A program made the translations under genes and the position numbers. A stretch of 47,403 nt of DNA from Intoshia linei (taxonomy: Eukaryota; Orthonectida; Rhopaluridae). Shown one piece after another: positions 12,837-24,934 of the stretch. Each line of letters begins with the position of its first letter. Positions within the stretch are counted from its first letter, which is position 1. The DNA lies in the NCBI GenBank assembly GCA_001642005.1, contig LWCA01000157.1:1-47403 (forward strand), written 5' to 3'. The notes under the pieces are model-generated. The model was not told where the DNA came from. It did not search any database and was given only the letters and a program-made list of their open reading frames with translations.

Positions 12837-14579
12837 TCACAATTCATCTTTATAATCCATATAAATTAACGTGTTAGTATATTCAGTATCACTGTAATAG
12901 TCTTCATCGTGTGTATAATGAGTAGGTTCAATAAGAGTAGGTTCAATGGATAGAGCAATAAAATTGTCGTTGTAAAAATGTTGATACGCATAATATAGAC
13001 TACTGGATTTGTACATTATCGGCAGAAACTCATCTATGGGTATAATGTTTGATAAAGGTTGAGAGTTGATTAACTTTCTGGCACCTCTGTTACTTAAAAT
13101 GTATCCGATAGTCCAATGTGAGTAATTTGGATAAACAAAAAACTGGCTATTTGATACTTTATATTCCTCAAATTCCATCAAATTTTTGCGACCAATATAA
13201 ATCATATCCCAAGGAATCGTCAATGTAGCCAATTCACTCAAAGCATCCTTTAAAATATTTGTAAAATAAGCATGAAATCGAATATCATCCTCTAAAATGA
13301 GAACCATTTTATACTTGTTAATGATTGTCTTTGTCCATATATCAAAATGACTAATAAAACAAGCAACCTCACCCATATTCATTTTCCGGCCACTCAAAGG
13401 ACACCTGTAACCATTCATCACATTTATATTGAGTCGATGTAGCGTTTCATTGTTGATGTCGTTAGCATCATGCGCTTTGAACCATTTTACCTTTAACGAC
13501 AAAATTTCAAAATTTTTCATCATTTTATCATGGCGTTCTTTTCTCCTTTCAAGGTTGATGAAATAAATTTTATCGAACCCGATGCTGTCTACAATGTGGG
13601 GTATTTGTAGTGTCTTGTCGTGAACTAAACTGTCATGATAATTATTAATTTCCAATAATGCTTGCTTGAATAAAGATTTTTTATCAATTTGATTGAAAAT
13701 TGAACTTTTTACAGGAATTATATACCCGTAAAATTCAAAATTAAAAATATAAGGTTTTATACCCAATGTATACATTTGGTACAGAAATACAAAACGGTCT
13801 TCTGTCCATCCTTGGTCGTTATTATGAAGATTGAAAAAATTTGAATATGGTTCATTTCTTTGTAAATTTATAAAATAAAGAGAATGCAATATAGGACAGG
13901 AAAATATTCCATTTGATTGTCTCGTTAATATTTGGTCAAAATCTGGTGGAATAATGATAGATTTATCATCTTCAATGCAATTGCTATATTTATAATCCGA
14001 ATCCACTGTATTACCGGAAAATGCAAAATCTAACATTGGCGCAAACCATGTCATATTTTCATATTGTAGTGACATTTCAATTGTTTTTTTATTTACTAGC
14101 AATACATCGCCTTCCATAAACATTATACATTTACAATTTTTGTTTAGAGCCATTTTCATTGCTGTTTTTCGCATTTCCAAGATTAACTTGTATACTAGAT
14201 TAAAATTTATACGGTCTCCATATTCTTCAAATGTTACATTTCCTTTCCCCCAGTTTCCCAATTCATCGTAATTTACTCTTCGTTCAGTCATGTAGATTCC
14301 ACGAAACTCACTTGCATTTAACCATTTTTTCAAGCGGTCCACATTGTCATTTTCTTTTAGAGTTATGTATCCTATCCATAAATGAATATTTTCTTTATCA
14401 ATGTTTTGATTTTGCAATATTGGAAATGTGTAATCCAGTCCATAGTCATTTTCATTTTCTATTAAAAATATAGATATTTGCAAAAGGCATTCAGTTGATC
14501 CAATTCTTTCAAATACAGTTTTTAGTTCGATTACAATTGATACCACCAAAATTAATAAAATTATTAATATTTTTGTCAT
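12837..14579 (-). CDS. COLGALT1: procollagen galactosyltransferase (GLT25D family), intronless
   Basis: The family transfers galactose from UDP-galactose to hydroxylysine of collagen in the ER. The single 580-residue ORF starts with a hydrophobic signal segment (residues about 4-18) and ends YKDEL, an ER-retrieval signal; human COLGALT1 ends RDEL and is about 620 aa. The N-terminal glycosyltransferase half retains APMLD. At the usual DxD it reads FMEGDV instead of FVDADN, so the first Asp is Glu. The C-terminal GT25 half is strong: FINLERRKERHDKMM, LILEDDIRFH, WDMIYIGRKNL, SHWTIGYILSNRGARKLI, IPIDEFLPIMY and EPTHYTHDEDYYSDTE. There is no intron in 1743 bp, unlike nearly all neighbours, suggesting retroposition or intron loss. 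The ORF is intact. COLGALT1 versus COLGALT2 cannot be decided. Confidence 0.9.
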   Translation of the reverse strand: MTKILIILLILVVSIVIELKTVFERIGSTECLLQISIFLIENENDYGLDYTFPILQNQNIDKENIHLWIGYITLKENDNVDRLKKWLNASEFRGIYMTERRVNYDELGNWGKGNVTFEEYGDRINFNLVYKLILEMRKTAMKMALNKNCKCIMFMEGDVLLVNKKTIEMSLQYENMTWFAPMLDFAFSGNTVDSDYKYSNCIEDDKSIIIPPDFDQILTRQSNGIFSCPILHSLYFINLQRNEPYSNFFNLHNNDQGWTEDRFVFLYQMYTLGIKPYIFNFEFYGYIIPVKSSIFNQIDKKSLFKQALLEINNYHDSLVHDKTLQIPHIVDSIGFDKIYFINLERRKERHDKMMKNFEILSLKVKWFKAHDANDINNETLHRLNINVMNGYRCPLSGRKMNMGEVACFISHFDIWTKTIINKYKMVLILEDDIRFHAYFTNILKDALSELATLTIPWDMIYIGRKNLMEFEEYKVSNSQFFVYPNYSHWTIGYILSNRGARKLINSQPLSNIIPIDEFLPIMYKSSSLYYAYQHFYNDNFIALSIEPTLIEPTHYTHDEDYYSDTEYTNTLIYMDYKDEL

Positions 14580-15770
14580 TGCAGTGATATCTAGTAAACA
14601 TATCTTTAGTGTTTAGATTCCATGGTTACCTTATTATTGTTACTAACAAAAAATTATTGTTTTTCGAAAATATATTACATAAAATAATTTTTGCTAAAAT
14701 GGGATTTTTCATAAAATATTGATAAAAACTGTTTTTTTCCTTAAGACAACACTTCAGTGTTGAGTGCAATACCTACCGTACAGACAATCATATTTGGCCT
14801 CATTTTTCCAAATTGAGCATTAAGAAAATTATATCAACTACTGTATTTTGTGTTAAATTTAGAATGTCAAGTCAAGGTGCCTAGAAAAATCATTCGGATA
14901 GAGATAGGAAGCATTTACTGTTCGAAGGCACCACTAACGTCCCAAAAAAATTTAAGGTCGCATCTTTCTTTCATTCTAAATAAAATTTAATTAAATACAG
15001 TAGTGCTTCTCATGGGGTTGACTGGTCACCTCAAGAGGTGTATACGAAAATTTTGGATTGGGGTGAATGATAAATTTTTAGCATATTGTATTCAATTTAG
15101 TACAATTTTATCAAAAAAAAACAAAAATTTTACCAACCCTTAAAGAAAAAATCCCTCTATCTGATCAAAAAATAAAAAATCCTAAATTTACCAACCCTTA
15201 AGGAAAAAAACAGTTTTATCGATATTTTATGAAAAATTCCATTTTACCAAAAATTAGTTTAAAAATAATAAATAAATAAAATAATTTTAAATAAAAAATA
15301 TTTCTAATTTTTCAGAAGGCCGCACTTTCTTCATCTCTGAGTTATGGTATATGACACTATGTATCGTTTGTGAAAAATTTTTATTTTCGGATGACCTCTA
15401 GCTGAGTAGGTTCGGATCTGCATTAAGAGTAAAAATTTTTATTAGACAAATCCATTTTGCACGTAAATGCCTTTTTCATTTTAAAATTTTTAAATCGGTT
15501 AATTTTTACCCTGCAAAATGCAATTATTGAACGTTAACCCAAAATTTTTTAAAAGATTATATATTACGAAATCGACTAGTAATTTTGCGAAAATGTCAAG
15601 ATTTAATCTCGTTCATTCAAATTAGACAAACAATATTTTACTACCATGAATTTAAAGAAAAAAACAAAAATATTCGATAAAATGGTAACAAATGAATTTA
15701 TTTACAAATAATAAATATGGGATCAATAAAAAATATACAAACAAAACATGAAATAAATATGGTTATCACA
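14580..15770. other. repeat-rich intergenic region
   Basis: This lies between the COLGALT start and the MAX stop. It holds R2 fragments near 14795-14910 and 15310-15425, and near-duplicate TACCAACCCTTAAGG phrases around 15130-15200. A minus-strand AATAAA (plus-strand 15697-15702) lies about 70 bp downstream of the MAX stop and is a plausible polyadenylation signal. No gene was seen. Confidence 0.5.
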
Positions 15771-17269
15771 TTATGAATCGGTAATGTCTGGTGACATTTT
15801 TTCACCATAAGAATAGTTATCAAAACTTTTTTCTAGTGCTGCCAATTCAGTATCAATATCACTCATTATTACACCCCTTTCTGCCTTTGAAAGCATATCG
15901 GTATTAAGTTGAAAATTTTTGGATTCCAATATTTTAACTAAATTATAATAGTAATAAAAAAGTTTATCTAAAATAAAAGTTAACTATTGGTAAAGTTTTC
16001 TAATTATTAGACTAATATAAAAATTCAAATAACATTACACATTGTATCAAATATTTCCAACATGTTAATTTAACAGTCATACCATCACAGAATTAGAAAA
16101 GAAAATACTGATTTATTTACAATTTTATTTTTCAGAATGTAAGTTATTTATGACAATTTTTAGGATTTTACTGTTTTTACTTTATTTTTAACATTATACA
16201 CTGTATTATATTATACATTATATAATATACAGTCATTCTCACTAATAAATTAAAAAAACGGGATTACAAAATTGTTTTAAAATTCTGCACACAAATGTTA
16301 ACAAAAAAATTAAATTGTAATAATTCACTTTAATAATAAAAAGGTAATGTGAAGTGATCGGTCAATGGTGAACCAAGTTTGGGGACCACTCCTTTAAAGG
16401 ATTGGTAATAGTAAATAGCATAGTTTATAAGTAACATTTTATTTTTTGGGTAAAATTTAAAAAGTTCACCCTCGACAGAGCTATCTACTGTTTGTACAAA
16501 GTACATAACAGTCAATCTAGTTTATAAATGTAATAATAATAAATATATAAAAAACTACGATTCTATAATAACCATTAAAGTATCTGGAAATGTTTGGTTA
16601 AGTTTGATAAATATTTGCGTGGGATAAGTATTCTTTAGTTTAAAAGTTGAATCAGTTTTTACAAAAAATGTATTAATTTTAGGCATTTTCTTTTATACTC
16701 GTGATTTGATATTCATTACATCAAAATAAAACACCTTTCCTATAAATTTCAGCATTGCCTTTCGCTAATGTTTCAATGTCAGTAGTATGATTCAAAATTT
16801 TCTGAGATAAGGATTTCATATAATCATATGCCGACTGTAAAACTTCGGCACGCGACGTCTATAATTGTATACATTATATTACATTATACAATTTTCAATA
16901 ACTCTTTGATTATTAATATTGGGTATCGCCATTTGGAGCATTTTAAAGTTATCTTTAATGAGATCTCGTCTCCGCCGTTCTAATGCGTTGTGATGTTGTC
17001 GCTTTTCTTCCTAGACATAAATAAAAATGATATAATACATACTGTATTACTTGAGTTAAAGTAATTTCTTTGTCGTTTTTTTCAGATTCATCTTTTGGAT
17101 TCTTCATCTAAATTGGAATGTTAATTAATTTTATTTTAAACCAACTTCACATATTGAATCTTCTAATTTTGCCCTTTTATTTGGCACAATTTTTTCGTCT
17201 TCTAATGTCTAAAATACTAATTTCTAGTAATTTTAGGTTATTTACATCTGAATCGTAATTTTCCGACAT
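15771..17269 (-). CDS. MAX: MAX bHLH-leucine zipper transcription factor (6 exons)
   Basis: MAX is the obligate dimer partner of the MYC/MXD network and binds CACGTG E-boxes in the nucleus. Minus-strand exons 17269-17246, 17208-17146, 17107-17051, 17010-16903, 16858-16735 and 15937-15771 join in phase to 180 aa (human about 160). The start MSENYDSD resembles the acidic MAX N-terminus. The basic region KRQHHNALERRRRDLIKDNF keeps the His, Glu and Arg positions that contact DNA. Helix 2 begins TSRAEVLQSAYDYM. A zipper-like stretch crosses the last junction (GNAEIYRKVKILESKNFQL). The C-terminal LEKSFDNYSYGEKMSPDITDS replaces the usual basic, Ser-rich tail. Introns are mostly 37-45 bp; the last is about 800 bp and carries an R4 copy. 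The second donor is GTTGGT, chosen because GTGAAG would put a stop in frame. Confidence 0.88.
16330..16520 (+). repeat. repeat R4 copy in MAX intron 5
   Basis: It contains GGGGACCACTCCTTTAAAGG, then after about 80 bp CGACAGAGCTA-TCTACTGTTTGTAC, and ends GTACATAACAGTCAA-CTAG. The same order recurs at 24645-24805. Shorter 3' parts occur at 28767-28823 and, inverted, at 43140-43195. No ORF. Whether R4 is an element of its own or a terminus of R1 is unclear. Confidence 0.6.
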
Positions 17270-17569
17270 AATTTTAGTTAATTTAATTAATTATCGAAAT
17301 TAATTGCACGCGTAACTGGTTATTTTATACTGGTATTTCCATTTTGATAAAAATTAATTATTAACTTTATTTGAACTGTTTTTTTTATTAGTTTCCAAGA
17401 TTATTTTAGAAATTTACGTACATTTTTTTAAGCTTGAGTATTTAACCTATTTTTGAACATTTTGTTTTTAATTTTGATTAATATTTCAGATAGAATTCAA
17501 TCGATAACCAATATATAATTTAAATCTAGATATATTACTTACTGTCGCATCGTATTGTTATGCTTTATT

Positions 17570-18960
17570 AAAATAACTGCCGTCTTAGAATTTTTTAAAG
17601 ACCACATTTTAATTACATTTTTTTCCGGGACGTATAATAAGATAAATTTCAACCTCCCAATTTCACATCTTACAGGTCAAACCCTGTTGTCTCTCTTTTT
17701 GAAGAGCAAACGAGTTGGAGAATTTAAAAAAATATATCAATTGTCCTTCTTTTTGAAATCAAACGAGTTGGAGAATTTAAAAAAAGTATAGTTTTTTTCG
17801 GGACATATAATAAGATAAATTTCAACCTCCCAATTTCACATCTTACGGGTCAAAAACCCCAGTTGTCTTTCTTTTTGAAAATCAAGAGTTGGAGAATTTA
17901 AAAAAATATATACGCTGATGCGGATTTTAAAATCATGAACATTATCATAAATTTCAATTCAAAAAAATTATATCTTCAGGGCCAAAACCACAAATGACCC
18001 TTTTTTTATATGAAAACAGCCCTAGAATTTAAAAAAATTTACAGGTGGTACAGTTGTAAAAAAATTTCAATCTGAATAAGTGATGACTTCACAGTCAAAA
18101 AAGCATTTTAGAATTCATATTTTTTTTTCCGAAATATTTAATTAAAACAAAAAATGTGAAATAATTAACGGTCCGAAAATTAAAAAAAAAAATCATTCTG
18201 ATAGAGCTTATTCTAGTTGATATAAATACAAAATTTTAACCCCAGAAATGTACGCTATCCCGGTGATAAAATAATTTTTAATATAAAACCAATATTTTTG
18301 AAAATTTTGGATTAAAATTAAAAATAATAATTTTACAATTAAAAAAAAAAAGTGCTTTGAACATCTACACCAGTGGTTCTCAACCTTTTATACCTCGCGA
18401 CCTCCTAATGAACAACAAAAATTTTTGCGACTTCCTCAATTTATTACGAACAAATGAATTGTTTTCATATTTTAAATATTAACTTTACTTAATTCCATTG
18501 ATCAATTCTTGTATTGTAAAAAAATTTTCGAATGAGATTAAAATAAAAAATTACTTTAAATTAATGTGAAATTTGCTGCTTTAACACAAGGAATTTTTTC
18601 TTTTATTTTTACCTGAAATCCACATTTTGACCCCAGCATAGCTGGTGCACCATCAGTACAGACACCCCATATATTGTTTCAATTTAAATTTCCATCAATA
18701 AAAAAGTCATAAATTTTTTTATAAATATCTATTTTTTGTTGAGTTAACTACAAAATAAAAATTCTTCCTTCATTTCATTTAAATGTTAATTTAAAATATA
18801 CCCCTCAAAAAAATAAATAAATCTAAACAAGTAAATAGTTTATAAAAATTTGCGACCCCTGACAAATTTCACGATCCCCATTGAGAAACTATTGTCTACT
18901 AATTTCCAATAAAAGATATCGGTGAAAATCTCATAAATTGATTCCTTCAGATTTTTTTCA
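17570..18960 (+). repeat. repeat R1 copy, interrupted by a hAT element
   Basis: R1 is the dominant dispersed repeat here. In order it carries a GTCTTAGAATTTT-ATAAAG block, TTTTTTCCGGGAC, ATAAGATAAATTTCAACCTC, CACATCTTACGGGTCAAAAA, AACGAGTTGGAGAATTT, ACAGGTGGTACAGTTGTA, ATAAGTGATGACTTCAC, AAATGTGAAATAATTAACGG and GAGCTTATTC-AGTTGATATAAAT. This copy also has a tandem duplication of its first third (about 17600-17790 and 17795-17910). A hAT element sits at 18371-18894, and R1 resumes at 18895 with GGTGAAAATCTCATAAATTG. No coding capacity was seen. Confidence 0.8.
18371..18894 (-). mobile_element. decayed hAT transposon inside R1
   Basis: The left end is CAGTGGTTCTCAACCTTTT and the right end, read inverted, is CAATAGTTTCTCAATGGGG: imperfect hAT-type terminal repeats. 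The flanks share TCTAC. On the minus strand about 18668-18605 encodes GVCTDGAPAMLGSKCGFQVK, the conserved CTDGAPAM(L)G motif of hAT transposases. At 524 bp most of the transposase is gone, so it cannot be autonomous. It splits an R1 copy and is therefore younger than that copy. Confidence 0.8.
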
Positions 18961-19200
18961 TTTTCAAATGTGATTTCCCGGAAATTTTCACATTTATATA
19001 CATTTTAGATAAGCACTACATATAACTACAGCCTGTCCCGGTTTGGAGCAAACCTGGGAAGCTGCCACCCTCGCTTATTGAACATTTTTTCTATATCGTG
19101 TTAGTTTCATGGGATTTTGTTCTATTTCCTATATATTAGGGTCAAATAGACCTCGTTTTTGGGGCATTGTATTTTTTTACAAAAAGTACAAATACTAGTA

Positions 19201-20540
19201 CAGTTAAACCTCAATTTGACCAACACTTTATTTAACAAACAACATGATAAACCTATATTTTAATAAACAAACAAAATATTAATAATTTATGGTTATACTG
19301 GTACTATAAAAAAATTAAATTTATTAACGAACAAACTTCTTCAAAAGTTAAAACAAAAATTATTTTATTTTAAAACGATTTTAAACATCATGTATACATG
19401 CAATGATGCCATAATAACCTTATTGATCACCATAATATTATTGTATCCTATTATGACTGGTGTTTGGCGAAATGATCCAAAATAATGGATAAAAATTCAT
19501 ATTGAAATTAAATTAAAACTGAATTTTTCGAGATAAATATTACTGTAAGCAAATAATATTTTACGATTACATCTTTTTTTAAGAATAAATATAAAATCTA
19601 ATACGATGCTAAGGAGAAACAATTAAAAAAAATAGAAAAATTCATACTTTAGAAGAAAAGATAGAGGTTATAAATTTTTCTGAAATGAATAGTGCAAAAT
19701 ATACTCAAAGAGAACTTAGAATTAAATTTGGCATGCCTCTTGCTGTGATTAATAAAATTTTAAAGAATAGAGACTCTTTAAAACAGATGGGATTAAGGAC
19801 AAACGCATGTTAGTTAATTTTGCAACGGCTGAAATCGACAAACTAATATATGAGTGGTTTGTTCGAAAGAGATGGAAAAATTTTATTATTTCAGGAAATA
19901 TGATTCAAACAATGGCTCTTAAAATCTAGAAACGGCTAAAAAACCCAATTTCAGAGCTTCAAATGGTTGGTTTTCCTGTTTTCAAAAATTTCATAATATT
20001 CGTTCTCATGTTATTAGTGGTGAGGCAGGTCTTGTTAATACAAGTAAATTTAAAGCTTTTTCAGGATTAAAGAGAAATATAGTCCTATGGACATTTATAA
20101 TTGCGATGAGGCAGGCCTGTTTTTCAAAAATTCTAATTCTAGAACATACATTTTATGAAATAGTGATAAATCTTGTGGAAAATAATGGAAAAATCACAGA
20201 TGAATTCCCTACGTATGATGAAAACGATTATAGGGACGATGAATTCATCGATTCTTTGATATCGCCCATATAAGAAGACACCAATCATAAAAACAGCACT
20301 GATTATTCTACCTGTAGTGAAATCGACATAAAAGATGACATTATATCTAGAATGTATTGATAAACTAGAAAAATTCTTTATTTCTGATAACTTGAATGGC
20401 TTAATCGCATTACAAGCGGTAAAAGAAACTACATTAAAAAAAAAGATTCTAAAACAATGTGATTTTTATAAAAAAATAAATTAATTAAAAATAAATTTGT
20501 TTTCATGTAAGTTGCTGTTCGTTAAATTGAGGTTTCACTG
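19201..20540 (+). mobile_element. Tigger/pogo DNA transposon, transposase broken
   Basis: The ends are CAGTTAAACCTCAATTTGAC (left) and, inverted, CAGTGAAACCTCAATTTAAC (right). They match at 21 of the first 24 bases, and TA flanks both sides (19199-19200, 20541-20542), the target of Tc1/mariner-pogo elements. Inside, plus-strand fragments in different frames read LEEKIEVINFSEMN (N-terminal helix-turn-helix), ATAEIDKLIYEWFVRKR (CENP-B-type DNA-binding domain), SNGWFSCFQKFHNIRSHVIS and YNCDEAGLFFKNSNS (start of the DDE catalytic domain). Stops and frameshifts separate them, so the copy is a pseudogene. At 1340 bp it is shorter than a full Tigger. Confidence 0.85.
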
Positions 20541-20547
20541 TATGTAG

Positions 20548-20714
20548 CTAAATTAAAAGGCCTAAAAGATAAAAGGTTATCTAAACGAAAACTGTGTGTA
20601 ATGTATGCAACAATTAAAGAAACAATATCTAGAATAAAAACAGAAATTGTACCACGTTTGAGTAATCAAATGATGAATGCTAATTTTGATGAATCAACCA
20701 GTCAACAAGCGGAT
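20548..20714 (+). CDS. orphan coding-like exon next to Tigger insertion
   Basis: It lies behind TATGTAG and runs open to a GATGTAATT donor. It reads LKGLKDKRLSKRKLCVMYAT and continues KETISRIKTEIVPRLSNQMM to NFDESTSQQAD. Composition resembles the genuine exons in the window rather than random AT-rich sequence. No family was recognised and no flanking exon was found. The Tigger element begins 347 bp inside or next to what may be its intron, so the exon could belong to a disrupted gene or to the degenerate outer element. Confidence 0.3.
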
Positions 20715-21199
20715 GTAATTATTTTGTATTTTATTTTGAAGATAATTAAAGATTTTTTTAACCAAATTGTATAAAGAATTATATGAATTTTGGAAAAAAA
20801 AACAAAGAATTTTCCAAAATAAAACAATAAGATAAGCGGTTATTTTAATATAGATTAAATAATTTTTCTCATTTTTTTTATCAGATATTATGTATATGTA
20901 GCAGGCAATTTGAAAATTATAAACTGAAACTGGATTAATTGTCTTTACTTACTAAAGCTTAGTTTAACAAAATCACTTAAACGCATTCATTATTTTCTTA
21001 ATTAATTAATTAATTGAAGTTATTTATTTATTTAGACTACAGACCCAAGTTAAAACTGAAATATTAAGATTAATTTTTTACCTATAAACCATTTTTCAAA
21101 AAATTAAAAAATTCTATGGTGTTTACACCAGAGAATATTTTTTTATCCAATTCAATTATAAATTTTAAATCATTTTTTAATCCCTTATTTTACTCTAAT

Positions 21200-21480
21200 T
21201 AATTAGGTTAAATAGCAGCATGAATAATAATTGATAATTGCAAACTGCCTGTAACGTATACACTAAGATTTTATTGTTTTGTCTCAATATTCCTGCCTCT
21301 ATCAAATTTTCAATTTTATTACTACATTTTTCAATACTATAAAAGTCTATTTTTCAAATAAATGCATTTTTTTTTTTGATGTACCTCATCAACGAATCAT
21401 TATCAACTTTCTTAATTTGATTAAATACTATCATTGTTGAATTAATATAGTAGATGACAGAATTATCACTACCTTTAATT
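21200..21480 (-). pseudogene. coding-like remnant with frameshift
   Basis: On the minus strand from about 21480 the sequence reads GSDNSVIYYINSTMIVFNQI and KKVDNDSLMRYI. After a run of ten T on the plus strand the frame changes, and IDFYSIEKCSNKIENLIEAG with ILRQNNKILVYTLQAV follows. The two parts look like one protein broken at the homopolymer. The family is unknown, and it lies inside the possible outer pogo-like element. Confidence 0.3.
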
Positions 21481-22135
21481 TTGGGGGAATTTTTGAAAAA
21501 AGGTGCCCAAAACGGGGTTATACTGTATGATTATTTATTTAAATTTTAATCGATCATTGATTTTCAATGTTAACTAATGGCTAATATTCACAAAATAATT
21601 TACAAGTACAACTCTGAAAAGTGACCATGTTTGACAAAATTTTTGATACATTTTTAAAACCAGGTTGACAGTGATACATAACATGAAAAATACTGATACA
21701 ATGTACATTGTACAAACATTTATTTTTATGTATCGCAATAAAACAATTTCTAATGTTGTATGTTGTTTACACTCAAATCTACTATTCATTGCAATTGAGT
21801 CAACACAATCCAGGAATCCATGTTACCTGGTTCATTGACTCTAATTCATTTATACAACATATAAACTTTTAAAGTTAATGCAAATCAAATAAAATTAAAA
21901 AATTGATAATTTAGTTTTTTAACCAAAATTTAAACCATTTCAAATGTAAAGTTGGTTAGTGTAACATTTCAGTCCAAATTTTAATTTTAGACTAAAATTT
22001 TGCGTGATATATAATGTATGTCAATGCGAAGTATAATAATGCGAATCACTGTTTGATCACAGATCAGTGGTTTGTCATAGAAAATATATACAAATAATAC
22101 AAATTTGTCAATTTTATATAAAAAATATATAAAAC

Positions 22136-23863
<1,728 letters not shown>

Positions 23864-23876
23864 TTAAAATTTTTAT

Positions 23877-24263
23877 TTAATCTTCCTTCAAATTTCTTTT
23901 TTCGTAAAATTCTTTCGCTTCATTGATATCCTATTTTAAATTAATTATTAAATTTTTTTGATTATAAAATCCTATTTGTAATGTATATTATAAAAAAAAT
24001 TAGGATTCACTAAATCCCGGATAAGAATAACTGATTAACAATTTTAATTTCATAATCTTTACCTGTGATAATTCTACTGCTGCTTCTGGAGCGTCCTTTA
24101 CGATCAATGCTCGGTATATCAAAATTATCAAAATAATAACCTATTTAATTTAAAACATTATCCTACAGTATCATTAATACCGCAAACATTATCATAAATA
24201 TCACCTAAAGTGTAATTATATTATTACATTGTAACATATATTTACCAAATTTGCTAGAAACAT
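23877..24263 (-). CDS. DPM3: dolichol-phosphate mannosyltransferase subunit 3, short form
   Basis: DPM3 is the small ER-membrane subunit that tethers the DPM1 catalytic subunit. Minus-strand exons 24140-24063 and 23930-23877 are well supported. They read IILIILIYRALIVKDAPEAA, then VELSQ and DINEAKEFYEKRNLKED with a stop. This matches the family's last transmembrane segment followed by the D-x-x-EAA-EL---I-EA coiled-coil tail that binds DPM1. Two tiny upstream exons (24263-24246 MFLANL, 24204-24181 VIFMIMFA) fit in phase and are hydrophobic, giving 57 aa. The family is about 90 aa with two membrane helices, so the first helix is missing, very short, or further upstream where repeats begin. The protein is tail to tail with CAPSL. 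Confidence 0.65.
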
Positions 24264-24499
24264 TTCAAATTTTATTCAACTGTTATAAAATGAAAAGTTA
24301 TTTATTTTTTAATTTTTTACTGTGATACTTATAATTATTTTGTTTGTATACAAAGTATATTGAAATGTTATTTAATTGTAATAATAGTAATGATGAGCAG
24401 AACTGAACCTACTGTACTCGAAACCCGTTTCGGGTATCATTTTTCTAAAGTCAGCAAAATTTAATATACTCAAATTGATAAGAATGTATTATTCCTGAC

Positions 24500-24805
24500 C
24501 AGTGGTGACTCTTCGTTGAGGGCTGCAGCCCACCAGAATTTTGACCAATATAAAAAAAATTATTTAGAAAATTATAATTTTAGTTAATAAAGTAGAAGCG
24601 TAGAATTTTAAATTCTTCATTTTATTTAATATTTTTCGTGAGGACCACCATATTCCATTAACCACTCCTTTAAACTTTAAAGGATTGATATTAGTGAACA
24701 ATAGTATTTTATGATTGAATTTTTTGATACAATTAAAAAAATGCGCTCTCGGCAGAGCTAGGTGCTGTTTGTATAAAGTACATAACAGTCAACCTAGTAA
24801 TAAAT
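24500..24805 (+). repeat. transposon-like end and R4 copy
   Basis: CAGTGGTGACTCTTCGTTG followed by AGGGCTGCAGCCCACCAG near 24500-24536 resembles a common DNA-transposon terminus. From 24645 the R4 order appears: ACCACTCCTTTAAA, AAAGGATTGATATTAGTGAA, CTCGGCAGAGCTAGGTGCTG and AAAGTACATAACAGTCAACC. No coding sequence was seen. Confidence 0.5.
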
Positions 24806-24934
24806 AAATTTGATAATAATTGTAATTTACTTGGATATATAAGTAATAATTATACAATGAAAATTAATAATTTGTAGCAAGCAGTACAATTATACTAGGA
24901 TACAATAAATAATAATTAGATTTAATTTTAAAAA

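Larger units (their letters stand above)
19143..21525. mobile_element. degenerate pogo-like element holding the Tigger copy (tentative)
   Basis: The right end inverted reads CAGTATAACCCCGTTTTGGG and is followed by TA. The left side at 19143 contains ACCTCGTTTTTGGGGCAT in matching orientation. The match is partial and no clear TA precedes the left end. If real, the element spans about 2.4 kb, of which 1.34 kb is the nested Tigger insertion. Confidence 0.35.

Noticed and set aside
14231-14473. Plus-strand 80-codon ORF
   Set aside because: Antisense shadow of the COLGALT coding sequence.
17555-17791. Plus-strand 78-codon ORF
   Set aside because: Entirely inside the tandemly duplicated part of an R1 repeat; not conserved as a frame in other R1 copies.
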